64,000 bases of DNA from Caldilineaceae bacterium (GTDB lineage Bacteria > Chloroflexota > Anaerolineae > Caldilineales > Caldilineaceae). The stretch lies in contig JALHQH010000014.1 in NCBI GenBank assembly GCA_022842065.1, positions 181,584-245,583 of the forward strand, written 5' to 3'. Both the position numbers and the translations under genes were made by a program. Below are positions 15,742 to 24,151 of the stretch, piece after piece (the stretch's first letter is position 1; each line of letters starts with the position of its first letter). The notes below the pieces were generated by a model, which saw only the letters and a list, made by a program, of their open reading frames with translations, was not told the origin of the DNA and did no database searches.

Positions 15742-16740
15742 TCAAGCTAGCTTGACAACTGCGGCGGCACCAGAGTTGTGAGTTTCATGATTTTGCAGGG
15801 AGAAGGCAAGATACCAAGTATAGGTGCCGTTGCCGGGTAACTGCGAACACTCGCCGCGCAGACGAGCAGCATCGGGTCGGTCGAACGAAGCCGTCGCTGG
15901 TTCGAGAAAGAAGATGAATGGATCGGCTAAGCCCTCTGCCTTGGGCAGCATGCCGGGCAGCACACCGAGATAGGGCACTTTCTCGACGGGAAAGGTCATC
16001 TCGAGTTTGAGCTTGCGCGAGGGGTAGGTCAATGTACACCAGCCTGCGGGCAGCGCCCCTTTGATGTAATACTTCGCGGTGTAGTCGTTGCTTTTGGGGG
16101 TCATACGGCTTAGGTCGCGCGGCTGTCCGTTTGGCGTCGTTGCGATGGGCCAATCGAAAACGTCGCTATAACCGCCTAGATCACCATTTGCCGAAAAAAC
16201 GGTAGCGATCTGCTTAGTCCCGTCCGGCAGCAGCAGGCGTGAATCCTCATCACGCACCAGCATTGGATGCGCTGCCCACAGGAAATCGAAGGGGAAAGGC
16301 GACAGATTGGTCAGCGTGTAGTCAATGCGCAACGTGCGCTCATCGGCGAAATAGGCCGTCTTGTCGAGCCGATAGGGCAGCCGCACCCCGTGAACCGACA
16401 TATGCAATCGCTCGCCATCGATCTGATGCGACCAGGGCAGGCTCCACACTTCGCCGTGATCGGCCAGTTTGGTGCCTTGCCAGGGTGCATTCTCACAGTA
16501 ACAGAGATCAATGGTCGGGAACATATCGTCAACCCCCGAACACTCGCCATCGACATAAACACCGTCAAAGGGCTGGATGCGATAGCTCGCGCCGGGGCGA
16601 TGCACCAGCACATCGAAGTTGTGGTCAAGCGAAGTGAGCGCGCTAAGCTTGCCGCCCAGTGACGGCAAAAACTGGGCGCGTGCGTGTCCGGTTTCCAAGG
16701 TGATGGCTGGCTGGTCTTTGTAGTGAGAAGCGTAAATCAT
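15742..16740 (-). CDS. Aldose 1-epimerase-like (galactose mutarotase fold) protein
   Basis: A 332-residue protein with the galactose-mutarotase-like beta-sandwich pattern: LETGHARAQFLPSLGGKLSALTSL at the start, ECSGVDDMFPTID, DHGEVWSLPW (a His-Gly-Glu-x-W motif common to this superfamily), and AAHPMLV with a second His. In mutarotases two His and a Glu act on the sugar ring; here DHGEVW, VHG and AAHP provide candidates. It probably interconverts anomers or binds a sugar produced by import or glycosidase action. It faces the importer operon tail to tail and starts after a short AGAGAG site. A close match to DUF5107/DUF4432-type members is possible. Confidence 0.75.
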   Translation of the reverse strand: MIYASHYKDQPAITLETGHARAQFLPSLGGKLSALTSLDHNFDVLVHRPGASYRIQPFDGVYVDGECSGVDDMFPTIDLCYCENAPWQGTKLADHGEVWSLPWSHQIDGERLHMSVHGVRLPYRLDKTAYFADERTLRIDYTLTNLSPFPFDFLWAAHPMLVRDEDSRLLLPDGTKQIATVFSANGDLGGYSDVFDWPIATTPNGQPRDLSRMTPKSNDYTAKYYIKGALPAGWCTLTYPSRKLKLEMTFPVEKVPYLGVLPGMLPKAEGLADPFIFFLEPATASFDRPDAARLRGECSQLPGNGTYTWYLAFSLQNHETHNSGAAAVVKLA

Positions 16741-16815
16741 GGGTTTTCTCTCTGTTTGGGAAATTTTGGTTCAATCAGTTTAATGAAGGTGCAACCCAAT
16801 CAGCGCCCTGGCAGC

Positions 16816-17238
16816 TTATTTGCGCGGCGGGGCATAGAGTTCCGCCGCGGCGACATGTTCGGGACAAATTTTGAAGCGCACGCGTAGCTCTTCGGGTGGT
16901 GCGCCAAACTCTGGCACACCCATGTATTTCATGGTTAGCGCGTTGGCGTGCTCGCGGTTAACGTCGTCGGTCATCTCGACCACGCTGCCGCGCACCGCCA
17001 GCCAGCGCGCCTTGTTGTCGGGGTCGAGAATGAGCAGCGAGACCTTAGGGCGCCGGCGCAGGATGCGATGTTTGAGCCGGTCTTTTTCACTGTTGAAGTA
17101 GATGTAGGTGCCATCAAAGTTGAACCAGACCGGCGTAAGCTGGATCGAGCCATCGGCCAGTGTGGTCGCCAGTGACATCAGCACCGGGCGGGCTAGCAGT
17201 TCATGAAAGGCTTCGGGAATCGGTTGCGGTGTAGGCAT
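16816..17238 (-). CDS. Pyridoxamine 5'-phosphate oxidase-fold (PPOX) protein
   Basis: A 140-residue split-barrel flavin/F420-binding-type protein. Motifs are LATTLADGSIQLTPVWFNFDGTYIYFNS, then RRRPKVSLLILDPDNKARWLAVRGSVVEM, the usual PPOX strand order. Many actinobacterial and Chloroflexota members bind F420 and reduce small quinones or enones; others bind FMN. I placed the start at 17238, after GGAG; a longer open frame reaching 17496 would run into the coding region of PhyH 3 and is not credible. It lies 67 bases downstream of PhyH 3 on the same strand and may share its transcript. Confidence 0.8.
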   Translation of the reverse strand: MPTPQPIPEAFHELLARPVLMSLATTLADGSIQLTPVWFNFDGTYIYFNSEKDRLKHRILRRRPKVSLLILDPDNKARWLAVRGSVVEMTDDVNREHANALTMKYMGVPEFGAPPEELRVRFKICPEHVAAAELYAPPRK

Positions 17239-17305
17239 GAGTGCTCCAGGATCGAAATTGGATGAAAAGGTCGCGTTGCAGCTGGTTGATTGATGCCCTC
17301 GCTGC

Positions 17306-18016
17306 TCACTGGGTTGGATCATATTGATGGATATCGCGGTCGGGCATTTTGAGGCCCAAGAGCCGAAGCCGTTGTTCGGAGGCACCTTCGCTGGCCTGCC
17401 AGGGTAGAATCGTTTCGGCCTCATAGCGTTTGAGCCACCAATAGCCATAGTAGAGATAAATGCCGCGGCGTAGACCATCGGTGGTGTTGCGACCACCGGT
17501 GTGCCAGATGGCGGCGTTGATAAAGACGGCGTCCCCTGGCGCGGCGTAAACGGCCACTTCCCCCGGCAGCGGTTGCTTGATCAGGTCCGGTGGCGGCAGT
17601 TCTTCGCCACGATGGGTGCCAGGAATGACACGCGTCGGCCCGCGGGCAGCGGTCATCTCATTGAGCATGATGATGGTATTGATGGCCAGTGGGCGGTCAC
17701 CGGGGAAGACAAAATCGCGATGCCAGGCGCGCTCGGGAAAGGTGCTGCCCGGTCCTTGGCGTAATAGATCAAATTGTAGCAGTTGCACTTGCTGACCAAA
17801 GATCGCCTGTTGGCGCGCCAGGATCGGCGGATGCTCGATCAGGTCGATAAAGGCTTTGTGCTTGAGCAAGCGATGTTGGTTGACCTTGGGCTTTTCCAGC
17901 TCCCACACCCGGTCAAATTCAGCCTGGATCAACGCCAGGTGATCGCCCTGCAACACGCCCGGCACATGTAAATAACCCTGCTCCAGAAAAAAGTGCTTTT
18001 CTTCCGCTGTAATCAT
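17306..18016 (-). CDS. PhyH family oxygenase 3 (short form)
   Basis: A 236-residue PhyH oxygenase, shorter than the others. Iron ligands are H99 and D101 (AWHRDFVF) and H172 (IWHTGG), with Arg at about 183-184 for 2-oxoglutarate. The motif TRVIPGTHRGEELP is characteristic. Compared with PhyH 2 it lacks the insertion before the distal His and has no tail. It is divergent from PhyH 4 across 340 bases, and a PPOX-fold gene follows. Substrate unknown. The two PhyH genes may act on related compounds under a shared control region. Confidence 0.87.
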   Translation of the reverse strand: MITAEEKHFFLEQGYLHVPGVLQGDHLALIQAEFDRVWELEKPKVNQHRLLKHKAFIDLIEHPPILARQQAIFGQQVQLLQFDLLRQGPGSTFPERAWHRDFVFPGDRPLAINTIIMLNEMTAARGPTRVIPGTHRGEELPPPDLIKQPLPGEVAVYAAPGDAVFINAAIWHTGGRNTTDGLRRGIYLYYGYWWLKRYEAETILPWQASEGASEQRLRLLGLKMPDRDIHQYDPTQ

Positions 18017-18069
18017 GGTGTTTACCGCCTGGAGAATGGTTGTGTGTGATTGGTGAGGTTATGACTCCG

Positions 18070-18154
18070 CTGCAAAAACCGAGTTTTTCCGAGAATTTGT
18101 CGAATTCCCCAGAGCGCAATTTGCTCAAAAACTCGGTTTTTAGCCTTTTTGCAG
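18070..18154. repeat. Imperfect inverted repeat in the PhyH 3/PhyH 4 divergent region
   Basis: CTGCAAAAACCGAGTTTTT (18070-18088) pairs imperfectly with AAAAACTCGGTTTTTAG and CTTTTTGCAG (to 18154). The spacer also carries an internal GAATTTGTCGAATTC-like partial palindrome. No coding potential is seen from 18017 to 18356; promoters for both flanking genes should lie here. Confidence 0.6.
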
Positions 18155-18356
18155 TATAGTCGGTTATCAATTTTAGAATATCAGAGGGAACGCCATTGCG
18201 CAAATCCTTTTTTTTCTCTCGCCCTTCTTGCTTGCTTTTCTCATCTTATTCTATACTTTGCTTTGGTTAGAACTGCACCCCAGCCCTGTTTGTCAACGAA
18301 TCTAAAATAGCCTGTTTCATGTTGCATCGTTTTCGTAAAAAGGAGGGAATACCCGC

Positions 18357-19151
18357 ATGAGTAATGCCCTGTCGTTAATTGCCTACCCAGATCTCGCCGG
18401 CCAGGTGCAGGCCATGGAAGAAGATGGTTATACCTTTCTGCCGGGTCTGCTCAACGCAGCAGAGATTGCGGCGTTGCGCGCAGCCATGGATCGCCTGGTG
18501 GCCATACCAGCCAGCTTTGATCGCGATGGCACTAGTGGCGGTTTTCTCAACAAGAGCATCAACAATGTCTTTAACCGCGACCCGCTTTTTCTCAGCTACG
18601 TGGATCGCCCCGGCGTGGTCGAGATCGCCGAAGCGATTCACGGCAACGACTGCCATATCATCGGCATGACCGCTTGGATGACTGGCCCCGGTCGCCCCGA
18701 CCAACAGTTGCACGCCGATTGGCAACCCCTCACATTGCCGTCCGAGGTAATGAACAATCCAGCAGTAAAAATCCCCATCTATATTGCCACGGCCCATTTC
18801 TATCTGGATGATATTGACGAAGAACTTGGCCCCACCCAGTTTATTCCCGGCAGCCATCGCGCCGGGCGTGCCCCCAAAGGTGACATGGACTACAAAGGCG
18901 TTGGCCCCAAGAACATCCTCTGTAAGGCCGGTGACATGGTCATTTTCCGCTCGGAAGTGTGGCACCGCGGCACCGCCAACCGCAGCCAGCGGGTGCGCTA
19001 TCTGTTGCAGGTGCATTACGCCCAGCGTATGATCACACAGAAGTTCCCCCCCTATCTCAACCGCTTTCAATTTAACGAAGCGATCCTGGCGCAAGCCACG
19101 CCCCGTCAACGCCGCTTGCTAGGCGATCATAAGGGGTCGAACTACGATTGA
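18357..19151 (+). CDS. PhyH family oxygenase 4
   Basis: A 264-residue PhyH oxygenase. H119 and D121 (QQLHADWQPL) and H203 (EVWHRGTANRS) are the iron ligands, with Arg at about 212-214. GPTQFIPGSHRAGRAP corresponds to the central family motif. GGAGG about nine bases upstream supports the ATG at 18357. The N-terminal region EEDGYTFLPGLLNAAEIAALR is the usual PhyH helix. It is followed by a hairpin and a MITE, so it is probably monocistronic. Confidence 0.88.
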   Translation: MSNALSLIAYPDLAGQVQAMEEDGYTFLPGLLNAAEIAALRAAMDRLVAIPASFDRDGTSGGFLNKSINNVFNRDPLFLSYVDRPGVVEIAEAIHGNDCHIIGMTAWMTGPGRPDQQLHADWQPLTLPSEVMNNPAVKIPIYIATAHFYLDDIDEELGPTQFIPGSHRAGRAPKGDMDYKGVGPKNILCKAGDMVIFRSEVWHRGTANRSQRVRYLLQVHYAQRMITQKFPPYLNRFQFNEAILAQATPRQRRLLGDHKGSNYD

Positions 19152-19221
19152 GCGCCGGCGGGGTTTGCAACAGGGGGCGGCCCTCTAGCAGATCGCAACA
19201 ATACGATACTGCGGTTGACTG

Positions 19222-19261
19222 GAGAACCGGCGTCATTACGCCTGTGAAAACGCCGGTTCTC
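19222..19261 (+). terminator. Hairpin after PhyH 4
   Basis: GAGAACCGGCGT (19222-19233) pairs perfectly with ACGCCGGTTCTC (19250-19261) around a 16-base loop, 70 bases after the stop. No T run follows, so termination is likely but not certain. Confidence 0.5.
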
Positions 19262-19285
19262 AACCAGCGCAAAAGCCAACAGTTA

Positions 19286-19453
19286 TACGACTTACGCACT
19301 GAGAACGAATATCCAGAGCGCATCCGTACCCGACAGGGTGCTCGTTCTCATCGACACATTATTTAAACATGGCACAATCTACCGAAGAACTCACGGCAGT
19401 GTGATTGTGCCATGTTTAAGTGTCTTCTCTATCAGGTGGCTGCGTAAGTCCTA
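19286..19453. mobile_element. MITE, 168 bp, with 13-bp terminal repeats and 5-bp target duplication
   Basis: The ends TACGACTTACGCA and TGCGTAAGTCCTA are inverted repeats matching at 12 of 13 positions. Directly outside them AGTTA occurs on both sides (19281-19285 and 19454-19458), a target-site duplication. Inside is a further hairpin, AAACATGGCACAATC with GATTGTGCCATGTTT. No transposase is encoded, so it must be moved in trans. Confidence 0.7.
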
Positions 19454-19474
19454 AGTTATAAAGGACCAAATGCG

Positions 19475-20623
19475 ATGACCAATATACCTTCCACTGCCCC
19501 CGGCATCCGGCATAGTTTTCCGCTTGATAGCTCAGCCCCGACCTTGGCCGCACGGGGCAGCGCCCGCAATGAACAATGGGAAGCTTATTTTCGCCGACGC
19601 CTTGCAGAGCAACAACGCCAATTTACTGCTACAGTTGCGCTAGACACCTCTTCTTTAGCGGCTTACGTCGCCGGTACAGACCAACTGCGCCAACACCTGC
19701 TGGAGACGCTGGGCGGTTGGCCGGCGCGCCCGGCGGAGGCATCCGCCACGATCGAGGAAGTAGGTGTGCTGGATTGCGGACGGCTCTACCGCGTCCAGGT
19801 CGCCGTGGTCGATGAGTTGGAAATGCCGACCCTGCTGCTGATTCCCCACGGCGCGACCCAACGGCCTTGCCCGGCAGTCATCTGCCAACATGGCTATGGC
19901 GGTTCGCCCGAATGGATGATGGGCTTTGGCACCGCGGACCGCTTTAATTATACCCATGGCGCGGGCCGGCGGCTGGCCGACGCCGGCTATGTGGTCATCG
20001 CGCCACAGATTGTCTGTAGCCCGCCAGGGGTGGGGAAGGACCGCGTGCGGCTGGATCGGCTGGCGCGGCTAGCCGGTGTGAGTCTCCTGGGCATGGAAAT
20101 GTTCGCCCTCAGTCGCGTGGTGGATTGGTTGCACACGCGCCCGGAAGTCTTGCCTGACCGGATTGGCATGTACGGCATTTCCCAGGGGGGGAAAAGCACC
20201 CTCTACTTTGCGGCGCTTGAACCGCGCATCAAGGCCGCAGTCTGTTCCTGTTATTTTAATCACCGCTGGAATAAGATGCTGGAAGATCGCCACCTGGAAG
20301 CGATCGGGCAGCAGGTGGGCTTGGCCTATCGCAGTTATCTGGCGATTGAAGAAGATGATAAATTCAACGTGAATACAGCGCCCTTATGGCCGGATCATCT
20401 GCTCGGTGCGCTCATCTGCCCACGCCCTTTTATGGTCGAAATCGGCCGCTATGACCCGGTGATCTACTGGCAAGATGCCGTTGAGGAATTTACACGCCTT
20501 CAGCAATTTTACACTGCGTTGGGACTTGGCGAGCGCACAGAAGCACTCGTCGCGCACTGGGGCGGCCATGAAATGTTTTATGATGACGCCAAACGCTTTC
20601 TCGACCGTTGGCTACAGGGTTGA
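19475..20623 (+). CDS. Alpha/beta hydrolase, acetyl-xylan-esterase/dienelactone-hydrolase type
   Basis: A 382-residue serine hydrolase. The oxyanion region is CQHGYGG, the nucleophile elbow is GISQGG with S236, the acid is probably the Asp in GRYDPVIYW, and the catalytic His lies in HWGGHEMF near the C terminus. A helical N-terminal extension of about 100 residues precedes the core, as in the large bacterial dienelactone-hydrolase-like and acetyl xylan esterase families. There is no signal peptide, so the enzyme is intracellular. It would remove acyl groups from imported sugar derivatives, consistent with neighbouring catabolic genes. Confidence 0.78.
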   Translation: MTNIPSTAPGIRHSFPLDSSAPTLAARGSARNEQWEAYFRRRLAEQQRQFTATVALDTSSLAAYVAGTDQLRQHLLETLGGWPARPAEASATIEEVGVLDCGRLYRVQVAVVDELEMPTLLLIPHGATQRPCPAVICQHGYGGSPEWMMGFGTADRFNYTHGAGRRLADAGYVVIAPQIVCSPPGVGKDRVRLDRLARLAGVSLLGMEMFALSRVVDWLHTRPEVLPDRIGMYGISQGGKSTLYFAALEPRIKAAVCSCYFNHRWNKMLEDRHLEAIGQQVGLAYRSYLAIEEDDKFNVNTAPLWPDHLLGALICPRPFMVEIGRYDPVIYWQDAVEEFTRLQQFYTALGLGERTEALVAHWGGHEMFYDDAKRFLDRWLQG

Positions 20624-20665
20624 TGACCTGGCAATTGATGTGCGGGTGATTTGGGCTAGGTACCG

Positions 20666-21601
20666 CTATGCCAGCGGATCAGGATTCCACCAACAGGGGC
20701 CTTTATCCTGGCGTGCAAGTTGTGCACGGCGGCGCACCTCGGCCATCTCGTCTGCGGTGAGGGGCTGGAAATTCTGCCACGCCGCAAAGGCCGCGTCTTG
20801 TTCGTTGGGAAAGCTCAGCCCCAACAACGCCACATCGGGGTCGATGGTCAACGTGTAGTGTAAACATTCGGCCACCGTGAGCCGCGGCAGTTGCGCCGGC
20901 AGATCGTCGCTGCCGCCGGAGGAGAGTTTACCGCGTGGGCGCACTTGCAACGGTTGATTATAACCGCTGGTATCACCCAATAGTTTGCCCGCGCCAAAGG
21001 TTTTGAAGCAGACGGTGCCGACCCCCTGTTGTTTGGCCAGCGGGAGGATTTCATCAATATAACGTGTATCGACAAAGGGACCGACAGGAAAGAGGGCAAT
21101 GTCGCACAAACCCGCGGCGATTGCCGCCTGTAAAACCGCCGGGTTGTGCGAAGAGATGCCCCGAAAGCGCGTCTTGCCGGTGCGGATACACTCCGCCAAT
21201 TGATCAAAGCCACCCCCCGGTTGCGCCAATGCCGCAAATTTTTCTAGTGACGAAAGACCATGAAAGACAAAGGCATCGGTGTACTCAAGTTGCAACCGGC
21301 GCAACGAAGCCTCGATCTGCGGCGCAACCTGATCATCAAGTTCATCAATTTTGTCGATGATAAAGAGGCCATCACGCCGCCCTTTGACCGCCTCGCCGAC
21401 GATCTCTTCGGAGTAGCCATCTTCATAGCCGGGGGCGGTGTCCACCACGTTCAGGCCAAAATCTAAAGCGCGGCGCAAGGTCGCCACGCAGGTGGCCAAG
21501 GGCAGGTTGCGATCCGCCAAGTCGCCAATGCCGAGCGTGGCCGCGCGAAAACCGGTCTGCCCAAGCGGGCGCAGGGGTGGGGTATAGCGATCTGTTGTCA
21601 T
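20666..21601 (-). CDS. Aldo/keto reductase
   Basis: A 311-residue aldo/keto reductase barrel. The tetrad is visible: Asp and Tyr in NVVDTAPGYEDGYSEEIVGEAV, Lys in FIIDKIDEL, and His in AFVFHGLSS. FRGISSHNPAVLQ and CFKTFGAGKLL correspond to later cofactor-binding strands. I prefer the ATG at 21601; a GTG at 21679 would add 26 unrelated residues. Members of this branch (similar to L-fucose/D-threo-aldose dehydrogenases and YajO-like proteins) oxidise or reduce sugars with NAD(P). It converges on the esterase gene. An aldose substrate fits the context but is not shown. Confidence 0.85.
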   Translation of the reverse strand: MTTDRYTPPLRPLGQTGFRAATLGIGDLADRNLPLATCVATLRRALDFGLNVVDTAPGYEDGYSEEIVGEAVKGRRDGLFIIDKIDELDDQVAPQIEASLRRLQLEYTDAFVFHGLSSLEKFAALAQPGGGFDQLAECIRTGKTRFRGISSHNPAVLQAAIAAGLCDIALFPVGPFVDTRYIDEILPLAKQQGVGTVCFKTFGAGKLLGDTSGYNQPLQVRPRGKLSSGGSDDLPAQLPRLTVAECLHYTLTIDPDVALLGLSFPNEQDAAFAAWQNFQPLTADEMAEVRRRAQLARQDKGPCWWNPDPLA

Positions 21602-21745
21602 AAGCGGTTGGGTCAAATCCTCATGAATGGGTAAGTTGGTGCACCTTTGTTTGCGTACTTCACGCAGGTAGCGTAGCACTGATGGAGCTTAAATGCCAGT
21701 TGCGGCAACAACTGAAGTATGGCCTAAAATGGAGGCGAGCTTCGC

Positions 21746-21836
21746 AACGTCCCCAGCACAGGCGCCTGAATCCTCCGCCGACGAACAAACGCTGCGCCTG
21801 TGCCGGGGACGTTAACCCCAAAATTGGAACGGATCC
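21746..21836. repeat. Dispersed repeat family C, copy 1
   Basis: AACGTCCCCAGCACAGGCGC (21746-21765) pairs with 21794-21813 with one mismatch, followed by a conserved tail, CCAAAATTGGAACGGATCC. A second copy at 57566-57658 shares arms and tail. It lies between the AKR and IclR genes. Confidence 0.7.
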
Positions 21837-21875
21837 CAACACCTATGCGCGATCTAGGGAAACAGCAGCTAGCTT

Positions 21876-22688
21876 TCACCTCAACCGTTTATGCTGCGCC
21901 AACTGTTGCGCCGTCCCCAAAGCCAATCTTGTCACTTCTCCCTGCTGCCCCGCGGCCGGGAAACGAAAACTCGGGCCAAACAAATTAATCGCGGCGACGA
22001 CTTGGCCACTGCCATTGCGAACCGGCACCGCCAATGCGGTCAAGCCTTCTTCAAATTCCTCAATCACCCACGCATAACCCTGCACACGCACTTGCGCTAA
22101 TTCGGCCCGCAGTTGCATGGGATCACAAATGGTTTTACTGGTGTAGGGCAACAGAGGTTGCGCCAGATAGCGATCCAGCGCGTCCGGCGTGCGCTCGGCC
22201 AGAAAGATACGCCCCGTCGACTGGAGATACATGGGCAGCCGGATCCCCGTCCAATCTCGCACCTGAATCGCCTGCCGGCTGGTGATTTGGGTGACTACAT
22301 AGGCATTGTTCCCTTCGGGCAGCGTCAACGCCACCGTTTCGCCCACCGCTTCCTGCAAGGCTTGCAGATAAGGCTGGGCGATCACCGCCAGCGTTTCGAT
22401 GTGGGGCACATTCGCCACCAATGCCACCAGCCCTGGACCAATCTTAAAGCCACGACCACTGACCAGGTGCCCTGCGCCATCATGCGCGGTCAGCCGCTCC
22501 ACCAGGGCGAGTTGCTCCAGCGTCGTACAGATCCGCGAGACCGTGCTTTTGGCCAGCCCCGTTTCCTGGGCAATCTGGGTCACGCCGACGCCTTCTGCGC
22601 CGGCAATCACCCGCAGCACCGCAAAGACTCGCGCCACGAACTGCGTATTTGACACTTTTTTGCTTTTGTTTGATACTATTTGTGCCAT
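21876..22688 (-). CDS. IclR family transcriptional regulator
   Basis: A 270-residue repressor/activator. The winged helix-turn-helix is at about 15-75 (GVTQIAQETGLAKSTVSRICTTLEQL), and the effector domain follows with STGRIFLAE, DPMQLRAELAQVRVQGYAW and FEEGLTALAVPV, all standard IclR positions. I use the ATG at 22688; a start at 22718 would place coding sequence over the operator palindrome. It is divergent from the dehydratase/oxygenase/aldolase operon and is its probable regulator. IclR proteins commonly sense sugar acids, aromatic acids or their breakdown products. Confidence 0.9.
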   Translation of the reverse strand: MAQIVSNKSKKVSNTQFVARVFAVLRVIAGAEGVGVTQIAQETGLAKSTVSRICTTLEQLALVERLTAHDGAGHLVSGRGFKIGPGLVALVANVPHIETLAVIAQPYLQALQEAVGETVALTLPEGNNAYVVTQITSRQAIQVRDWTGIRLPMYLQSTGRIFLAERTPDALDRYLAQPLLPYTSKTICDPMQLRAELAQVRVQGYAWVIEEFEEGLTALAVPVRNGSGQVVAAINLFGPSFRFPAAGQQGEVTRLALGTAQQLAQHKRLR

Positions 22689-22697
22689 CAGATGAGC

Positions 22698-22725
22698 TTG
22701 TTCCGTCAAATGGAACAAATATAAT
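22698..22725 (+). promoter_or_regulatory. Promoter overlapped by an IclR-type operator palindrome
   Basis: TTGTTCC (22698-22704) and GGAACAA (22712-22718) form a perfect 7-base inverted repeat with 7 bases between. The first arm overlaps a -35 (TTGTTC, 22698-22703), and the second abuts a consensus -10 TATAAT (22720-22725), with a 16-base spacer. Binding here would block RNA polymerase, so the IclR protein is likely a repressor of the downstream operon. Confidence 0.6.
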
Positions 22726-22763
22726 CGACTCTATCTTTACTGTCAACTCCGAACTGGACAGCT

Positions 22764-23963
22764 ATGCAAATCACTGATGTTAAAACCTTTGTCGTCGGCA
22801 ACCCGCCGCCACATTTTGGCGGGCGTTATTGGATCTTTCTCAAGCTGACCACCGACAGTGGTGTGGTCGGTTATGGCGAGGTCTATTCGGTGCCCTTTCA
22901 CCCCCATGTCGTCGCCAAGATGATCGAAGATGTTTGTGAGCGCAAGGTGATCGGGACTGACCCTTTTAAGATCGAATTGCTCTGGCGTACTATCTACGGC
23001 AGTGGCTACACGCAACGCCCCGACACCTCACTGCTGGGCATTCTCAGCGGCATCGAAATGGCCTGCTGGGATATTGTCGGCAAGGAACTCAACAAACCGG
23101 TCTACGAATTATTGGGCGGCCAGGTCCATGAAAAGCTCCGTTCCTACACCTATATCTACCCTGAACCAGGCGACACCACCGATATCTATCACGATGCTGA
23201 GCTTTCAGCGACACGAGCCGCCCAATATGTGCAACAGGGCTTTACCGCGGTCAAATTTGACCCGATTGGCCCCTATTCAACCTTTGACCCCCGCCAACTT
23301 TCGCTGGAAGGGCTGGATTTGGGCGAAAAGTTTGTGCGGCTGATTCGTGAGGCGGTCGGCAGCAAGTGTGATCTGCTCTTTGGCACCCACGGCCAGTTGA
23401 CGCCGGCGAGCGCCATTCGCCTGGCCAAGCGGCTGGAACCCTATGATCCACTCTGGTTCGAGGAGCCGACCCCACCCGAAATGCCGGAACAGATGGCGCT
23501 GGTTGCCCAACAGACCAGCATTCCGATTGCCACCGGGGAACGGCTGACCACCAAATATGAATTTGCGCGTGTGCTGGAATGCAAAGCTGCCGCCATCCTG
23601 CAAATGGCGCTGGGCCGCGTCGGTGGCATCCTGGAAGCCAAGAAGATTGCCAGCATGGCTGAGGCTCACTATGCGCAAATCGCACCACATCTTTACTGCG
23701 GCCCCATCGCCGGCGCGGCGGATATTCAGGTCAGCACCTGTAGTCCCAACTTTTTAATGCAAGAGTCGATTCTCACCTGGGGCGGCTTCTATACCGAGAT
23801 CCTCAAAGAGCCAATCCAATGGCAGGATGGCTATATTATCCCGTCGAAAAAGCCGGGGCTGGGCGTGGAGTTGAACGAAGCAGTGGCGGCACAACATCCC
23901 TACACGGGCAACAAACTACATCTAGAGATGACGGAGTTCCCGGTCACCTTTGAAATTTTTTAA
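22764..23963 (+). CDS. Mandelate racemase/muconate lactonizing enzyme family protein 1 (probable sugar-acid dehydratase)
   Basis: A 399-residue enolase-superfamily enzyme. The N-terminal capping domain is followed by the barrel. K164 in AVKFDP, E233/E234 in LWFEEP, E259 in ATGERL and H309 in IAPHLY sit at the usual positions. At the first metal-ligand site, where relatives of galactonate dehydratase have D-F-H-G, this protein has G207-T-H209-G, so the Asp is replaced by Gly. H209 may take part in metal binding or catalysis. The reaction is probably dehydration of an aldonic or related acid to a 2-keto-3-deoxy product. It is the first gene of the IclR-linked operon. Confidence 0.85.
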   Translation: MQITDVKTFVVGNPPPHFGGRYWIFLKLTTDSGVVGYGEVYSVPFHPHVVAKMIEDVCERKVIGTDPFKIELLWRTIYGSGYTQRPDTSLLGILSGIEMACWDIVGKELNKPVYELLGGQVHEKLRSYTYIYPEPGDTTDIYHDAELSATRAAQYVQQGFTAVKFDPIGPYSTFDPRQLSLEGLDLGEKFVRLIREAVGSKCDLLFGTHGQLTPASAIRLAKRLEPYDPLWFEEPTPPEMPEQMALVAQQTSIPIATGERLTTKYEFARVLECKAAAILQMALGRVGGILEAKKIASMAEAHYAQIAPHLYCGPIAGAADIQVSTCSPNFLMQESILTWGGFYTEILKEPIQWQDGYIIPSKKPGLGVELNEAVAAQHPYTGNKLHLEMTEFPVTFEIF

Positions 23964-23989
23964 CTACTACGACAACGTTAGATTGACTT

Positions 23990-24120
23990 TAACACAGTGG
24001 TTGGAAACCACGTGCTACCCCACCCAAGGGGTACCCGAAAGCCTGCCTACGCAGGCTAAATCTCCAGTCCACGTCGGTGGACTTTGTCCATGTAGCCCTG
24101 AATTCATTCGCCAATTTAAC
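23990..24120. repeat. Cluster of short hairpins between operon genes
   Basis: GCCTGCctacGCAGGC and GTCCACgtcgGTGGAC follow each other, with a GTAGCCCTGAATTCATTCGCC tail like the dispersed hairpin repeats known from cyanobacteria and Chloroflexota. It may split the message between the dehydratase and dehydrogenase genes. Confidence 0.45.
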
Positions 24121-24151
24121 GTTGTCGGACTACTAACCAATCGAGGAAACT

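Noticed and set aside
17239..17496. Longer start for the PPOX-fold gene
   Set aside because: It would overlap the PhyH 3 coding region in another frame; the ATG at 17238 has GGAG at the right distance.
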